Assembly (NCBI GenBank): GCA_045628865.1
Contig: JAZQQB010000023.1
Location: 1 to 12,599 of the forward strand
Source of the DNA: JAZQQB01 sp045628865
GTDB taxonomy: Bacteria; Bacillota; Clostridia; Lachnospirales; Lachnospiraceae
Direction: 5' to 3'
DNA length: 12,599 nt
Both the position numbers and the translations under genes were made by a program. Positions 1 to 6,152 of the stretch are shown here, one piece after another. A model generated the notes under the pieces. It ran no database searches. It saw only the letters and a program-made list of their open reading frames with translations, and was not told where the DNA came from. The first letter of the stretch is position 1, and the number at the start of each line of letters is the position of its first letter.

Positions 1-43
1 CATAATTCGCTACGTTTCACTACGCTCATCATGGGCACTCGTC

Positions 44-87
44 AAATAAAAATTCCATTTCATGCAAGCATGATGGAATTTTTATTT
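44..87 (-). terminator. Intrinsic terminator after fabG, probably bidirectional
   Basis: A perfect 15-bp inverted repeat pairs positions 44-58 with 73-87. Nested inside is a short CATGC/GCATG palindrome at 61-72. Because the arms are A-rich then T-rich (AAATAAAAATTCCAT and its complement), a U-rich tract forms the 3' side of the stem on both strands. The element lies 10 nt after the fabG stop, so it ends the fab cluster. Its symmetry means it could also stop a convergent transcript arriving from the left. Confidence 0.85.
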
Positions 88-97
88 TCCTCGTTGC

Positions 98-838
98 TTA
101 CATGTACATCCCTCCATCTACATGAAGTACCTGACCTGTCATATAGCTGGATAAATCTGATGCAAGGAATAAAACTGCATTTGCTACATCTTCTGGCTTG
201 CCACCACGCTTTAATGGGATTGCTTTCATCATTTCTTCTTTCACTGCATCTGATAAAACATCGGTCATCTCTGTTTCAATAAAACCAGGTGCTACTGCGT
301 TTACTGTAATATTTCTGGAAGCAAGTTCCTTCGCCATCGTCTTTGTTAAACCAATCATACCTGCTTTTGATGCAGAGTAATTAGCCTGTCCTGGATTTCC
401 AATAACACCTGCGATAGATGTGATGTTGATGATTCTTCCACTTCTCTGTTTTAAGAACTGGCGATACATATGCTTAATGGTATTAAAGCAACTCTTTAAG
501 TTAGTATCAATGACCTTATCGAAATCTTCTTCTGTCATTTTCATCACTAAATTATCTCTTGTAATACCTGCATTATTTACTAAAATATCAATACGACCAA
601 ACTCTTTGATCAAGTCCTGGATCATAATTTCTGTTGCGGCATAGTCAGCTACATCACACTGTACCAAATGTGCCTTACCACCATTTTCTTCAATAATAGC
701 CTTTACTTCTTCAGCCTTTGTTGCATTGCTTACATAATTAATGATAACTGTTGCACCATTTTTCGCTAATGTAATAGCGATTTCTTTTCCAATGCCTCGA
801 CTTGCACCTGTTACTAATGCAATCTTATCTGTTAACAT
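98..838 (-). CDS. fabG: 3-oxoacyl-[acyl-carrier-protein] reductase FabG
   Basis: This cytosolic short-chain dehydrogenase performs the NADPH-dependent reduction of 3-oxoacyl-ACP to 3-hydroxyacyl-ACP, the first reduction in each round of type II fatty acid elongation. The 246-residue length is typical. The N-terminal Rossmann motif TGASRGIGK (about 10-18), NNAG (88-91), Asn113, and the catalytic Ser141, Tyr154 and Lys158 in the YSASK stretch are all present. The PGFIETEMT segment that follows is characteristic of FabG. The ATG at 838 has a strong AAGGAGG site just upstream, and the gene starts 14 nt after the fabD stop, so the two are co-transcribed and possibly translationally linked. It is the last gene of the cluster. 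FabG-like SDRs are numerous, but the fabD/fabH/acpP neighbourhood makes the assignment firm. Confidence 0.97.
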   Translation of the reverse strand: MLTDKIALVTGASRGIGKEIAITLAKNGATVIINYVSNATKAEEVKAIIEENGGKAHLVQCDVADYAATEIMIQDLIKEFGRIDILVNNAGITRDNLVMKMTEEDFDKVIDTNLKSCFNTIKHMYRQFLKQRSGRIINITSIAGVIGNPGQANYSASKAGMIGLTKTMAKELASRNITVNAVAPGFIETEMTDVLSDAVKEEMMKAIPLKRGGKPEDVANAVLFLASDLSSYMTGQVLHVDGGMYM

Positions 839-852
839 ACTCCGCCTCCTTC

Positions 853-1770
853 TTATTTCAAAGCTTCTAAAACTGCATCAAGATCTGTAACCTTTTCTAC
901 ATTGATGCCCTTTGCTTCTGCATTAATTTTCTTTAAAAATCCTGTTAATGTCTTACCTGGTCCAATTTCAACAAATAATTCCACACCATCTTCAATCATT
1001 TTCTCTACAGATGGATACCATAAAACAGAATTAGATACCTGACGAACAAGTAAATCTTTCACTTCTTCTTTATTCGCTACATAATCACCTGTTACATTTG
1101 TTAAATATGGTGTCTTAATGTCGTCGATTGTTACTGTATCAAGAACTTCTCCTAAGCTCTTACCAGCTCCTTCTAAAAGTGCTGAATGGAATGGGCCTGA
1201 TACCTTTAATGGGATACATCTTCTAGCACCTGCAGCCTTACAATTCTCTGCCGCTTCATTTACAGCATTTAGCTCACCTGTGATAACGATCTGTCCAGGG
1301 CAATTATAGTTAGCAAGGGATACGATTCCATCAACCTTTGCACATGCCTCTTTGATCAGCTCTGTATCTAGTCCAATAACAGCTGTCATAGCGCCACCTA
1401 CTGGATAAGCATCCTGCATGAGCTTTCCTCTAGCCTTTACTACCTTGAATGCATCTTCCATAGAAAGAACACCACTAGCTACCAATGCGCCATATTCTCC
1501 AAGACTTAAGCCTGCATAAACATCAGCTTTTAAGCCTTTTTCTTCTAAAACTTTTAACATTGCAACCTCTGTTGTAAGCATTGCAATCTGTGTATATTCT
1601 GTAATATTGATCTGCTCGTTTTCTTCAAAACAAAGCTTCTCAATGTCAATTCCTGTTACTTTGCTGGCTGTTTCAAATACTTCTTTTGCCACTGGGTAAG
1701 CATCATAAAAATCCTTTCCCATTCCTACATATTGTGATCCCTGTCCTGGGAAAATAAATGCTGTTTTCAT
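853..1770 (-). CDS. fabD: Malonyl-CoA:ACP transacylase FabD
   Basis: This enzyme moves the malonyl group from malonyl-CoA to the phosphopantetheine thiol of ACP, supplying the extender unit for fatty acid synthesis in the cytosol. The 305-residue protein has the oxyanion-hole motif GQGSQ (9-13), the nucleophile Ser89 in GLSLGEYGA, and the catalytic His195 in SGPFHSALL. The nucleophile motif reads GLSLGE instead of the common GHSLGE, so the residue before the catalytic Ser is Leu rather than His. I chose the ATG at 1770 because AAGGAG (1779-1784) lies 8 nt upstream. A TTG two codons earlier, at 1776, would leave only 2 nt to that site. A near-consensus promoter lies in the 108-nt gap behind fabH, so fabD-fabG can be expressed apart from fabH. 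Confidence 0.96.
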   Translation of the reverse strand: MKTAFIFPGQGSQYVGMGKDFYDAYPVAKEVFETASKVTGIDIEKLCFEENEQINITEYTQIAMLTTEVAMLKVLEEKGLKADVYAGLSLGEYGALVASGVLSMEDAFKVVKARGKLMQDAYPVGGAMTAVIGLDTELIKEACAKVDGIVSLANYNCPGQIVITGELNAVNEAAENCKAAGARRCIPLKVSGPFHSALLEGAGKSLGEVLDTVTIDDIKTPYLTNVTGDYVANKEEVKDLLVRQVSNSVLWYPSVEKMIEDGVELFVEIGPGKTLTGFLKKINAEAKGINVEKVTDLDAVLEALK

Positions 1771-1811
1771 CTTCAATTCTCCTTCAATTTTCTATAAAAC
1801 CCAACTATTTG

Positions 1812-1840
1812 AGTGTATCGAATTACCCTATAATTGTCAA
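1812..1840 (-). promoter_or_regulatory. Sigma-A-type promoter for fabD-fabG
   Basis: Reading the minus strand, a perfect -35 box TTGACA (1835-1840) is followed after exactly 17 nt by TACACT (1812-1817), which matches TATAAT at four of six positions. The predicted transcript would start about 35 nt before the fabD ATG. This gives fabD and fabG their own promoter inside what looks like one cluster. Confidence 0.7.
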
Positions 1841-1884
1841 GGTTTTTAAAACTACATGTAATGGTAACAAAAATCATTTGTATA

Positions 1885-2850
1885 TTACCATTCCAATACG
1901 GCAGAGCCCCAGGTGAGTCCACCACCAAAGCCTGACAATACAATCTTATCGCCTCTGTTTAATAATCCTTTTTTGTTGGTTTCATCTAATAAAATTGGAA
2001 TACTTGCTGCACTGATATTTCCACAGTGATCTAAACTAATAGGGAATTTTTCTAAATCTACCTTCAATCTCTTTGCTACTGATTGTAGGATTCTGATATT
2101 TGCCTGATGAAGAAGAAAATATTTCACATCCTCAACCGCTACCCCTGCTTCTTCTAATGTTTCCAAAATACTGTTTGGAACAGTGGATACTGCAAATTTA
2201 TATACTTCCTGGCCATCCATTTTGACATAGTCTAAAGTGTCATCGCGCTCCCTAAGTATATTATTTACTTTACGATTGATACAATTTAAAACCTGTCCCT
2301 TTGTTCCATCGCTTCCGATCCTACAAGCCATAAGTCCAGTTGTTTCATCTGCTTTCAGTACTGCTGCACCTGCACCATCGCCGAATAATACACAGGTACT
2401 TCTGTCAGACCAATCCATAATCTTACTTAATGTTTCTACACCAACTACCAACGCTGTTTTTGCCATTCCTGCCTGAAAATATGCCTGTACAGTCTGTAAC
2501 GCAAACACAAAACCTGAACATGCAGCATTTAAATCATAGGCAAATGCCTTTGTAGCACCAATTCCTGCCTGTACCTCACAGGCTGCTGATGGTGTCATAT
2601 GATCTGCAGTTAAAGTAGCAACAATGATCATATCGATTTCTTCTGCCGATACGCCTGCGTCCTCAAGTGCAATCTTTGATGCATTTATGGCCATACTTGC
2701 AGTTGTTTCATTTAATGCAAGACGTCTTTCTCTAATACCTGTACGAGTTGTGATCCATTCATCAGATGTATCCATTACAGTTGATAAATAATAATTTGTT
2801 ACAACTGTTTCTGGCAAGCAACTTCCTGTTCCTAATATTCTGGTTTTCAT
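1885..2850 (-). CDS. fabH: 3-oxoacyl-ACP synthase III FabH
   Basis: FabH starts fatty acid synthesis by condensing a primer acyl-CoA with malonyl-ACP to give 3-oxoacyl-ACP. Its primer preference (acetyl or branched-chain) cannot be read from the sequence by eye. The 321-residue length is typical of the family. The thiolase-fold catalytic triad is complete: Cys111 in NAACSGF, His247 in LLHQAN and Asn277 in CGNISAAS. The N-terminal DEWITTRTGI stretch and the C-terminal FGGGLTWGS stretch are FabH hallmarks. The ATG at 2850 has GAGGGG 6 nt upstream. It is separated from acpP by a 254-nt structured spacer and from fabD by 108 nt with a promoter, so it may be a separately controlled unit. A palindrome similar to FabT operators lies about 95 nt upstream. 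Confidence 0.97.
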   Translation of the reverse strand: MKTRILGTGSCLPETVVTNYYLSTVMDTSDEWITTRTGIRERRLALNETTASMAINASKIALEDAGVSAEEIDMIIVATLTADHMTPSAACEVQAGIGATKAFAYDLNAACSGFVFALQTVQAYFQAGMAKTALVVGVETLSKIMDWSDRSTCVLFGDGAGAAVLKADETTGLMACRIGSDGTKGQVLNCINRKVNNILRERDDTLDYVKMDGQEVYKFAVSTVPNSILETLEEAGVAVEDVKYFLLHQANIRILQSVAKRLKVDLEKFPISLDHCGNISAASIPILLDETNKKGLLNRGDKIVLSGFGGGLTWGSAVLEW

Positions 2851-2938
2851 AACAATCCCCTCGATTTCAATTTTGTCTTCACTATCCTATGTGGTTTTAA
2901 ATACTAGTAGTTTCAGTTTTTATTACTATGAAATTCAA

Positions 2939-2968
2939 ATTATTTGATATTCAAACTATTATTCTCAA
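2939..2968 (-). promoter_or_regulatory. Candidate fabH promoter
   Basis: On the minus strand TTGAGA (2963-2968) and AATAAT (2939-2944) are separated by 18 nt, matching the -35 and -10 consensus at four and five of six positions. The -35 overlaps the T-run of the terminator-like element before it. This predicts a leader of about 80 nt for fabH. Other AT-rich placements are possible here, so the exact boxes are uncertain. Confidence 0.4.
2943..2955 (-). promoter_or_regulatory. FabT-like operator palindrome upstream of fabH
   Basis: The 13-bp sequence TTTGAATATCAAA is a perfect TTTGA-N3-TCAAA inverted repeat. A degenerate second copy, TTTGAATTTCA (2929-2939), follows 16 bp downstream on the same strand. 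The TTTGA-N3-TCAAA layout resembles the operators of the MarR-family lipid regulator FabT in Gram-positive bacteria. It overlaps the candidate fabH promoter, as expected for a repressor site. No regulator gene is in the window. In AT-rich DNA a site like this can also arise by chance. Confidence 0.45.
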
Positions 2969-2997
2969 AAAAAGAGAGGTCTTATGGCCTCCTCCTT
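2967..2997 (-). terminator. Terminator-like hairpin between acpP and fabH
   Basis: On the minus strand AAGGAG and AGG pair with CCT and CTCTTT around a short apex containing ATAA, giving about nine pairs with one bulged G. A run of seven T (2967-2973) is partly used in the stem. It could be the intrinsic terminator of acpP, or the terminator of an attenuator. The stem is imperfect, with a C-A mismatch near the loop, so efficiency may be partial. Confidence 0.55.
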
Positions 2998-3089
2998 ATT
3001 TCACTTATATAAATAAGCTACTTTGATAAGTAGGTTTCGCAAATAATATCTCTCTCTTTCGATACCAGATATCATTTGCTACTACTTAT
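2995..3089 (-). promoter_or_regulatory. Structured RNA element with competing hairpins after acpP
   Basis: Beginning about 15 nt after the acpP stop, the transcript can form a long hairpin. An 8-bp outer stem (3082-3089 with 3026-3033) is joined by a small internal loop to a 13-bp inner stem (3067-3079 with 3039-3051, one G-U pair), closed by a 15-nt loop. The outer 3' arm can instead pair with 3018-3023 in a 6-bp hairpin with a 4-nt loop. A third perfect 7-bp stem (3011-3017 with 2995-3001) shares three bases with the terminator-like hairpin. It matches no riboswitch or T-box that I recognise. It may regulate fabH or simply protect the acpP 3' end. Confidence 0.5.
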
Positions 3090-3104
3090 ATGATTTAGGG
3101 TAGA

Positions 3105-3338
3105 TTATGCTTCTACACCTTTGCTCTTAATGTACTCGATTACAGCACCAACTGTTGTGATCTGCTCTAAGTCTTCTGATGGGATTTCGATATCATATTC
3201 CTCTTCGAATGCCATTACTAATTCGAATAAATCTAAAGAATCTGCTCCTAAATCCTCTTTGAAAGAAGTAGCTTCTGTGATTTCTACACCATCAAGGTTT
3301 AACTGTTCTGTGATAATTGCTGAAATTTTTTCTAACAT
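3105..3338 (-). CDS. acpP: Acyl carrier protein
   Basis: ACP carries growing acyl chains on a 4'-phosphopantetheine arm through fatty acid and phospholipid synthesis. The 77-residue acidic protein has the four-helix ACP pattern and the attachment serine Ser34 in the GADSLDL motif at the start of helix II. The residues after it read LFELV, where TVELV is commoner. The ATG at 3338 has AAAAGGAG (3349-3356) 10 nt upstream. It has its own strong promoter and is followed by a structured 254-nt spacer with a terminator-like element, so a short, abundant acpP transcript is likely. ACP-like carriers of secondary pathways look similar, but the fabH-fabD-fabG neighbours point to the fatty acid synthesis ACP. 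Confidence 0.95.
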   Translation of the reverse strand: MLEKISAIITEQLNLDGVEITEATSFKEDLGADSLDLFELVMAFEEEYDIEIPSEDLEQITTVGAVIEYIKSKGVEA

Positions 3339-3384
3339 AATAATTATTCTCCTTTTAATCTGTCATAGATAGCTTGACACCAAA

Positions 3385-3413
3385 ATCATATACTTTGCAC
3401 TATTATTTGTCAA
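3385..3413 (-). promoter_or_regulatory. Strong sigma-A-type promoter for acpP
   Basis: A perfect TTGACA (3408-3413) and TATGAT (3385-3390, five of six) are separated by exactly 17 nt. The -35 box lies in the last codons of rsmI (Val-Asp-Lys then TAA), so the promoter overlaps the upstream gene. The expected transcript starts about 40 nt before the acpP ATG. This separates the fab cluster from the operon upstream. Confidence 0.82.
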
Positions 3414-4254
3414 CATTTTTTAATAGATATTGATACACATCTCGCTTAGAAATTCCTCTATCCTCTGCAACCTTTTTCATTGCCGATTTATGATCGATTC
3501 CTTGAGACTCATAAATTTCCATATGTTCCTCAATGGAATAGGTCTGCCAGTTTTGTTCTTCTTCCTTTTTTTGCTCAGAAAAACTCTTGCCTTCAATGAC
3601 CAAAACATACTCTCCTCTAGGATCTTCCGTTTCATATGTTTCTAGTGCCTCACGAAAAGTAGTGGGCCAGATAGTTTCAAACTTTTTGGTAAGCTCTCTG
3701 CAAAGTGTCACCTTTCGATCCCCTAAAGTTTCTAAAAGCTCCTCTAAAGTTCTTTTCAAATGATGTGGTGCTTCATATAGAATCATGGTTCTTGATTCAC
3801 TAGCAAGATCCTTTAACACATCCTTTTTTTCCTTTTTATCTGCTGGGAGAAATCCTTCAAAACAAAATCTTCTTGTAGATAAACCAGACAAAGTAAGTGC
3901 TGTGATACAGGCACACGCGCCAGGTAACGAAGTTACAATGATACCCGCCTCATGGCACATTTTTACAAGTACCTCTCCTGGATCAGAGATAGCTGGTGTT
4001 CCTGCATCTGTGATCAACGCAATGTTCATACCTGCCTGCATTTTCTCAATTAGTTCCTTGGCTTTTTCTACCTTGTTATATTCATGATAACTTGTCATTG
4101 GAACCTTGATTTCAAAGTGATTCAATAATTTGATGGAATTTCTTGTATCCTCTGCGGCAATTAGGTCCACACTTTGCAAAGTCTCTAATACTCTACTTGT
4201 CATATCACCCAAATTGCCAATTGGAGTTGCACATAAGTACAATTTACCTGACAT
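3403..4254 (-). CDS. rsmI: 16S rRNA (cytidine1402-2'-O)-methyltransferase RsmI
   Basis: RsmI uses S-adenosylmethionine to 2'-O-methylate C1402 of 16S rRNA in the decoding centre. The 283-residue protein has the tetrapyrrole-methylase fold. It begins with LYLCATPIGNLGDMT, followed by AAEDTRNS, SYHEYN, the cofactor-side motif ALITDAGTPAISDPGE, and LPGACA. The C-terminal 40 residues contain a small helical segment with SAMKKVAEDRGISKRDVYQYL, typical of the family. The ATG at 4254 has GAGGAAAG upstream. The start is 24 nt after the stop of the methyltransferase gene before it, and the same pairing (yabB then yabC) occurs in Bacillus. It is the last gene of the long operon, and its last codons carry the -35 box of the acpP promoter. 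Confidence 0.95.
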   Translation of the reverse strand: MSGKLYLCATPIGNLGDMTSRVLETLQSVDLIAAEDTRNSIKLLNHFEIKVPMTSYHEYNKVEKAKELIEKMQAGMNIALITDAGTPAISDPGEVLVKMCHEAGIIVTSLPGACACITALTLSGLSTRRFCFEGFLPADKKEKKDVLKDLASESRTMILYEAPHHLKRTLEELLETLGDRKVTLCRELTKKFETIWPTTFREALETYETEDPRGEYVLVIEGKSFSEQKKEEEQNWQTYSIEEHMEIYESQGIDHKSAMKKVAEDRGISKRDVYQYLLKNVDK

Positions 4255-4278
4255 AGCTTCTTTCCTCTGTACACTTAT

Positions 4279-5016
4279 TTAATAGCCGTATACGTCATAA
4301 ATATCATCCGTATAGACACCCTTTTCCTTATAGACAATAAGGGGCTTTTCTACTGTCATTCTTGGCTTTCCACCTCTTACCATCTCAAGTAAAACCATAT
4401 TTGGCTCTGCATCTACAAATGGGTATACCAACTGCATACGCTTAGGTTCTAACTTATGCTGTAAAGATAGTCCTATGATCTCCGGAATTCGAAATGGTCT
4501 GTGAACTAGATAGAGACGTCCACCTGGCTTTACCAGCTTTGCACTTTCTCTGATTACATCCTCTAAGGTACACAAAATCTCGTGTCTTGCGATAGTTTTG
4601 GCATCTTTGTCATTTTTGATACCATGCTGCCCAATCATATAAGGTGGATTACAGGTTACCACATCAAAAGATGCCTTCGGAAATATGGAAGAGGCTTCCT
4701 TAATATCCCCCTCTACGATTTCAATCTTATCAGTCAGATCATTCAGCATAACACTTCTTTTGGCCATCTCAGCACTTTCTGGCTGTATCTCAAGTGCACT
4801 CAAATGACTTGCTTTTGTTTTAGCAGAAAGCAAGATTGGAATGATTCCTGTTCCTGTTCCTAAATCAAGAACCTTTTCCCCTTCCTTCACATGGGCAAAA
4901 CCGGTCAATAACACTGCATCCATTCCAAAACAAAACTTTTGTGTATTCTGAATGATCTTTAATCCATTTCTTTCTAGATCATCAATTCTCTCGTTTTCTT
5001 TCAGGTCTATTTTCAT
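4279..5016 (-). CDS. tRNA1(Val) adenine-N6 methyltransferase-like protein (TrmN6/YabB family)
   Basis: This is a class I SAM-dependent methyltransferase. The SAM-binding motif is DLGTGTG (51-57) and the N6-adenine signature is NPPY (123-126). The opening ERIDDLERNGLKIIQNTQKFCFG matches the start of the YabB/TrmN6 family, whose E. coli member methylates A37 of tRNA1(Val). The target here is inferred from the family. The reading frame stays open for 75 more codons upstream. That stretch is rich in Thr and Ile and lies over the low-complexity ricT tail in another frame, so I place the start at the ATG at 5016, giving the usual length of 245 residues. An AAAGGA lies about 13 nt upstream. An ATG at 5040 is a less likely alternative. 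The gene overlaps ricT by 35 nt, which suggests coupled translation. Confidence 0.88.
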   Translation of the reverse strand: MKIDLKENERIDDLERNGLKIIQNTQKFCFGMDAVLLTGFAHVKEGEKVLDLGTGTGIIPILLSAKTKASHLSALEIQPESAEMAKRSVMLNDLTDKIEIVEGDIKEASSIFPKASFDVVTCNPPYMIGQHGIKNDKDAKTIARHEILCTLEDVIRESAKLVKPGGRLYLVHRPFRIPEIIGLSLQHKLEPKRMQLVYPFVDAEPNMVLLEMVRGGKPRMTVEKPLIVYKEKGVYTDDIYDVYGY

Positions 5017-6127
5017 GATGGTTCTGTTGTCCTTTGCCATTTTGTTTTGAAGAATTGTTCTCTCTATTGTCATCTTTGTTGTTGTCGCGATTATTGTCGT
5101 GTCCATTGTTATCACGTCTGTTTTCACGACCATTTTCTCTTCCATGGTTGTTACCGCGATTATTATCTCGGTTGTTATCGCGATTATTGTTTCTATTCTG
5201 TCCACCCTTATGATTCTGTGCTTCTTCGTTCTTAGAATCAATTAAATCCTGCTGCTCTAATTTCTGAAGCTCTTTTAATTCTTCTGGTGTCAAGTCCATA
5301 TTTTCTTTCTTATGACGCTTCTTAAATTTCAAATCGTCTACATGGTATTCCTTGATTTCTTTTTCATCATTGTTCTCTACAATAATTTTAACAAGCTGTC
5401 TCAGTACACTGACGCTATGTACCTCGCCTTTTAATCCATCTGATGTTGTAACAAAATCACCCACATTAGGAAGCTTTCTGTTTAATTCCTCATAAGTTTC
5501 TTCTTCATGCTTTAAACAGCACATCAATCTTCCACAAACACCTGAAATCTTAGTTGGATTCAGGGACAAATTCTGCTCCTTTGCCATCTTGATGGAAACT
5601 GGTAAAAATTCTGACAAGTGTGCATGACAACAAAGAGGTCTTCCACAAATACCAATTCCACCTAAAATCTTAGTTTCATCACGTACACCAATCTGTCGAA
5701 GTTCAATTCGTGTTCTAAATACACTTGCAAGATCCTTTACCAATTCTCTAAAGTCAATTCTTCCATCTGCTGTAAAATAGAACAATACCTTGTTGTTATC
5801 AAATGTGTATTCTGCATCAATCAGCTTCATTTCCAATCCATGCTTCTGGATTTTTTCCAAGCAAATTTTAAATGCATCTTTTTCTTTGCTCTTGTTAGTT
5901 GCTTCCTGCTCATCGTCGTCCTTCGTTGCAATTCGAATTACAGGTTTTAATGGTTGGATAACTTGATCATCTGTCACCATTCTAGGATCCCCTACAACAG
6001 TTCCATATTCCACACCACGGGCTGTCTCTACTATAACGTGGTCATTTCTTTTTACATCAAAATCTAATGGGTCAAAAAAATATATCTTTCCAGCTGTTCT
6101 AAAACGTACTCCAATTACCTTTATCAT
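4982..6127 (-). CDS. ricT: RicT/YaaT, PSP1-domain Y-complex protein
   Basis: RicT (YaaT) in Bacillus forms a complex with RicA and RicF that binds iron-sulfur clusters and directs RNase Y cleavage of mRNAs. It also affects sporulation and competence. The PSP1 domain spans about residues 1-215. Conserved cysteines occur at 161, 166 and 167 (CGRPLCC) and at 198, 203 and 204 (CGRLMCC), the expected cluster ligands. Residues 216-270 form a small conserved C-terminal module. Unusual is the last 70 residues or so (about 311-381): a tail made almost only of Asn, Arg, Asp, Gly and Glu in repeats such as DNNR, probably disordered. The ATG at 6127 has GAGGT upstream. The gene follows holB by 25 nt, as in Bacillus. 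Confidence 0.95.
   Translation of the reverse strand: MIKVIGVRFRTAGKIYFFDPLDFDVKRNDHVIVETARGVEYGTVVGDPRMVTDDQVIQPLKPVIRIATKDDDEQEATNKSKEKDAFKICLEKIQKHGLEMKLIDAEYTFDNNKVLFYFTADGRIDFRELVKDLASVFRTRIELRQIGVRDETKILGGIGICGRPLCCHAHLSEFLPVSIKMAKEQNLSLNPTKISGVCGRLMCCLKHEEETYEELNRKLPNVGDFVTTSDGLKGEVHSVSVLRQLVKIIVENNDEKEIKEYHVDDLKFKKRHKKENMDLTPEELKELQKLEQQDLIDSKNEEAQNHKGGQNRNNNRDNNRDNNRGNNHGRENGRENRRDNNGHDNNRDNNKDDNRENNSSKQNGKGQQNHHENRPERKREN
4985..5197 (-). repeat. Low-complexity Asn/Arg/Asp repeat coding the RicT tail
   Basis: This segment encodes imperfect repeats of Asp-Asn-Asn-Arg with variants such as GNNH and RENG. At DNA level they appear as degenerate units of roughly 9 to 12 nt rich in AAY and CGN codons. 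The repetition creates a long open frame in the +1 register that looks like, but is not, an N-terminal extension of the methyltransferase gene. Slippage of the repeats would change tail length between strains. Confidence 0.75.
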
Positions 6128-6152
6128 TTATTTACCTCACTTATTTTCTTTG

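Noticed and set aside
31..282. Plus-strand open frame of 83 codons across the fabG 3' end
   Set aside because: It runs through the terminator and antisense to conserved fabG codons, with no ribosome binding site or recognisable protein.
1771..1776. TTG start for fabD at 1776
   Set aside because: It leaves only 2 nt to the AAGGAG site, whereas ATG at 1770 has the proper 8-nt spacing and gives the usual FabD N terminus.
2980..2997. AAGGAGGAGG in the acpP-fabH spacer as a ribosome binding site for a leader peptide
   Set aside because: No ATG, GTG or TTG follows at a workable distance; the purine run is better explained as an arm of the terminator-like hairpin.
2851..3104. T-box or known metabolite riboswitch before fabH
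   Set aside because: No T-box sequence (TGGNACCGCG-like) or specifier loop, and no recognisable conserved core of the common riboswitch classes.
5017..5241. Upstream 75-codon extension of the TrmN6-like frame
   Set aside because: It is Thr/Ile/Met-rich, has no family similarity, and overlaps the ricT repeat tail; the family start matches the ATG at 5016.
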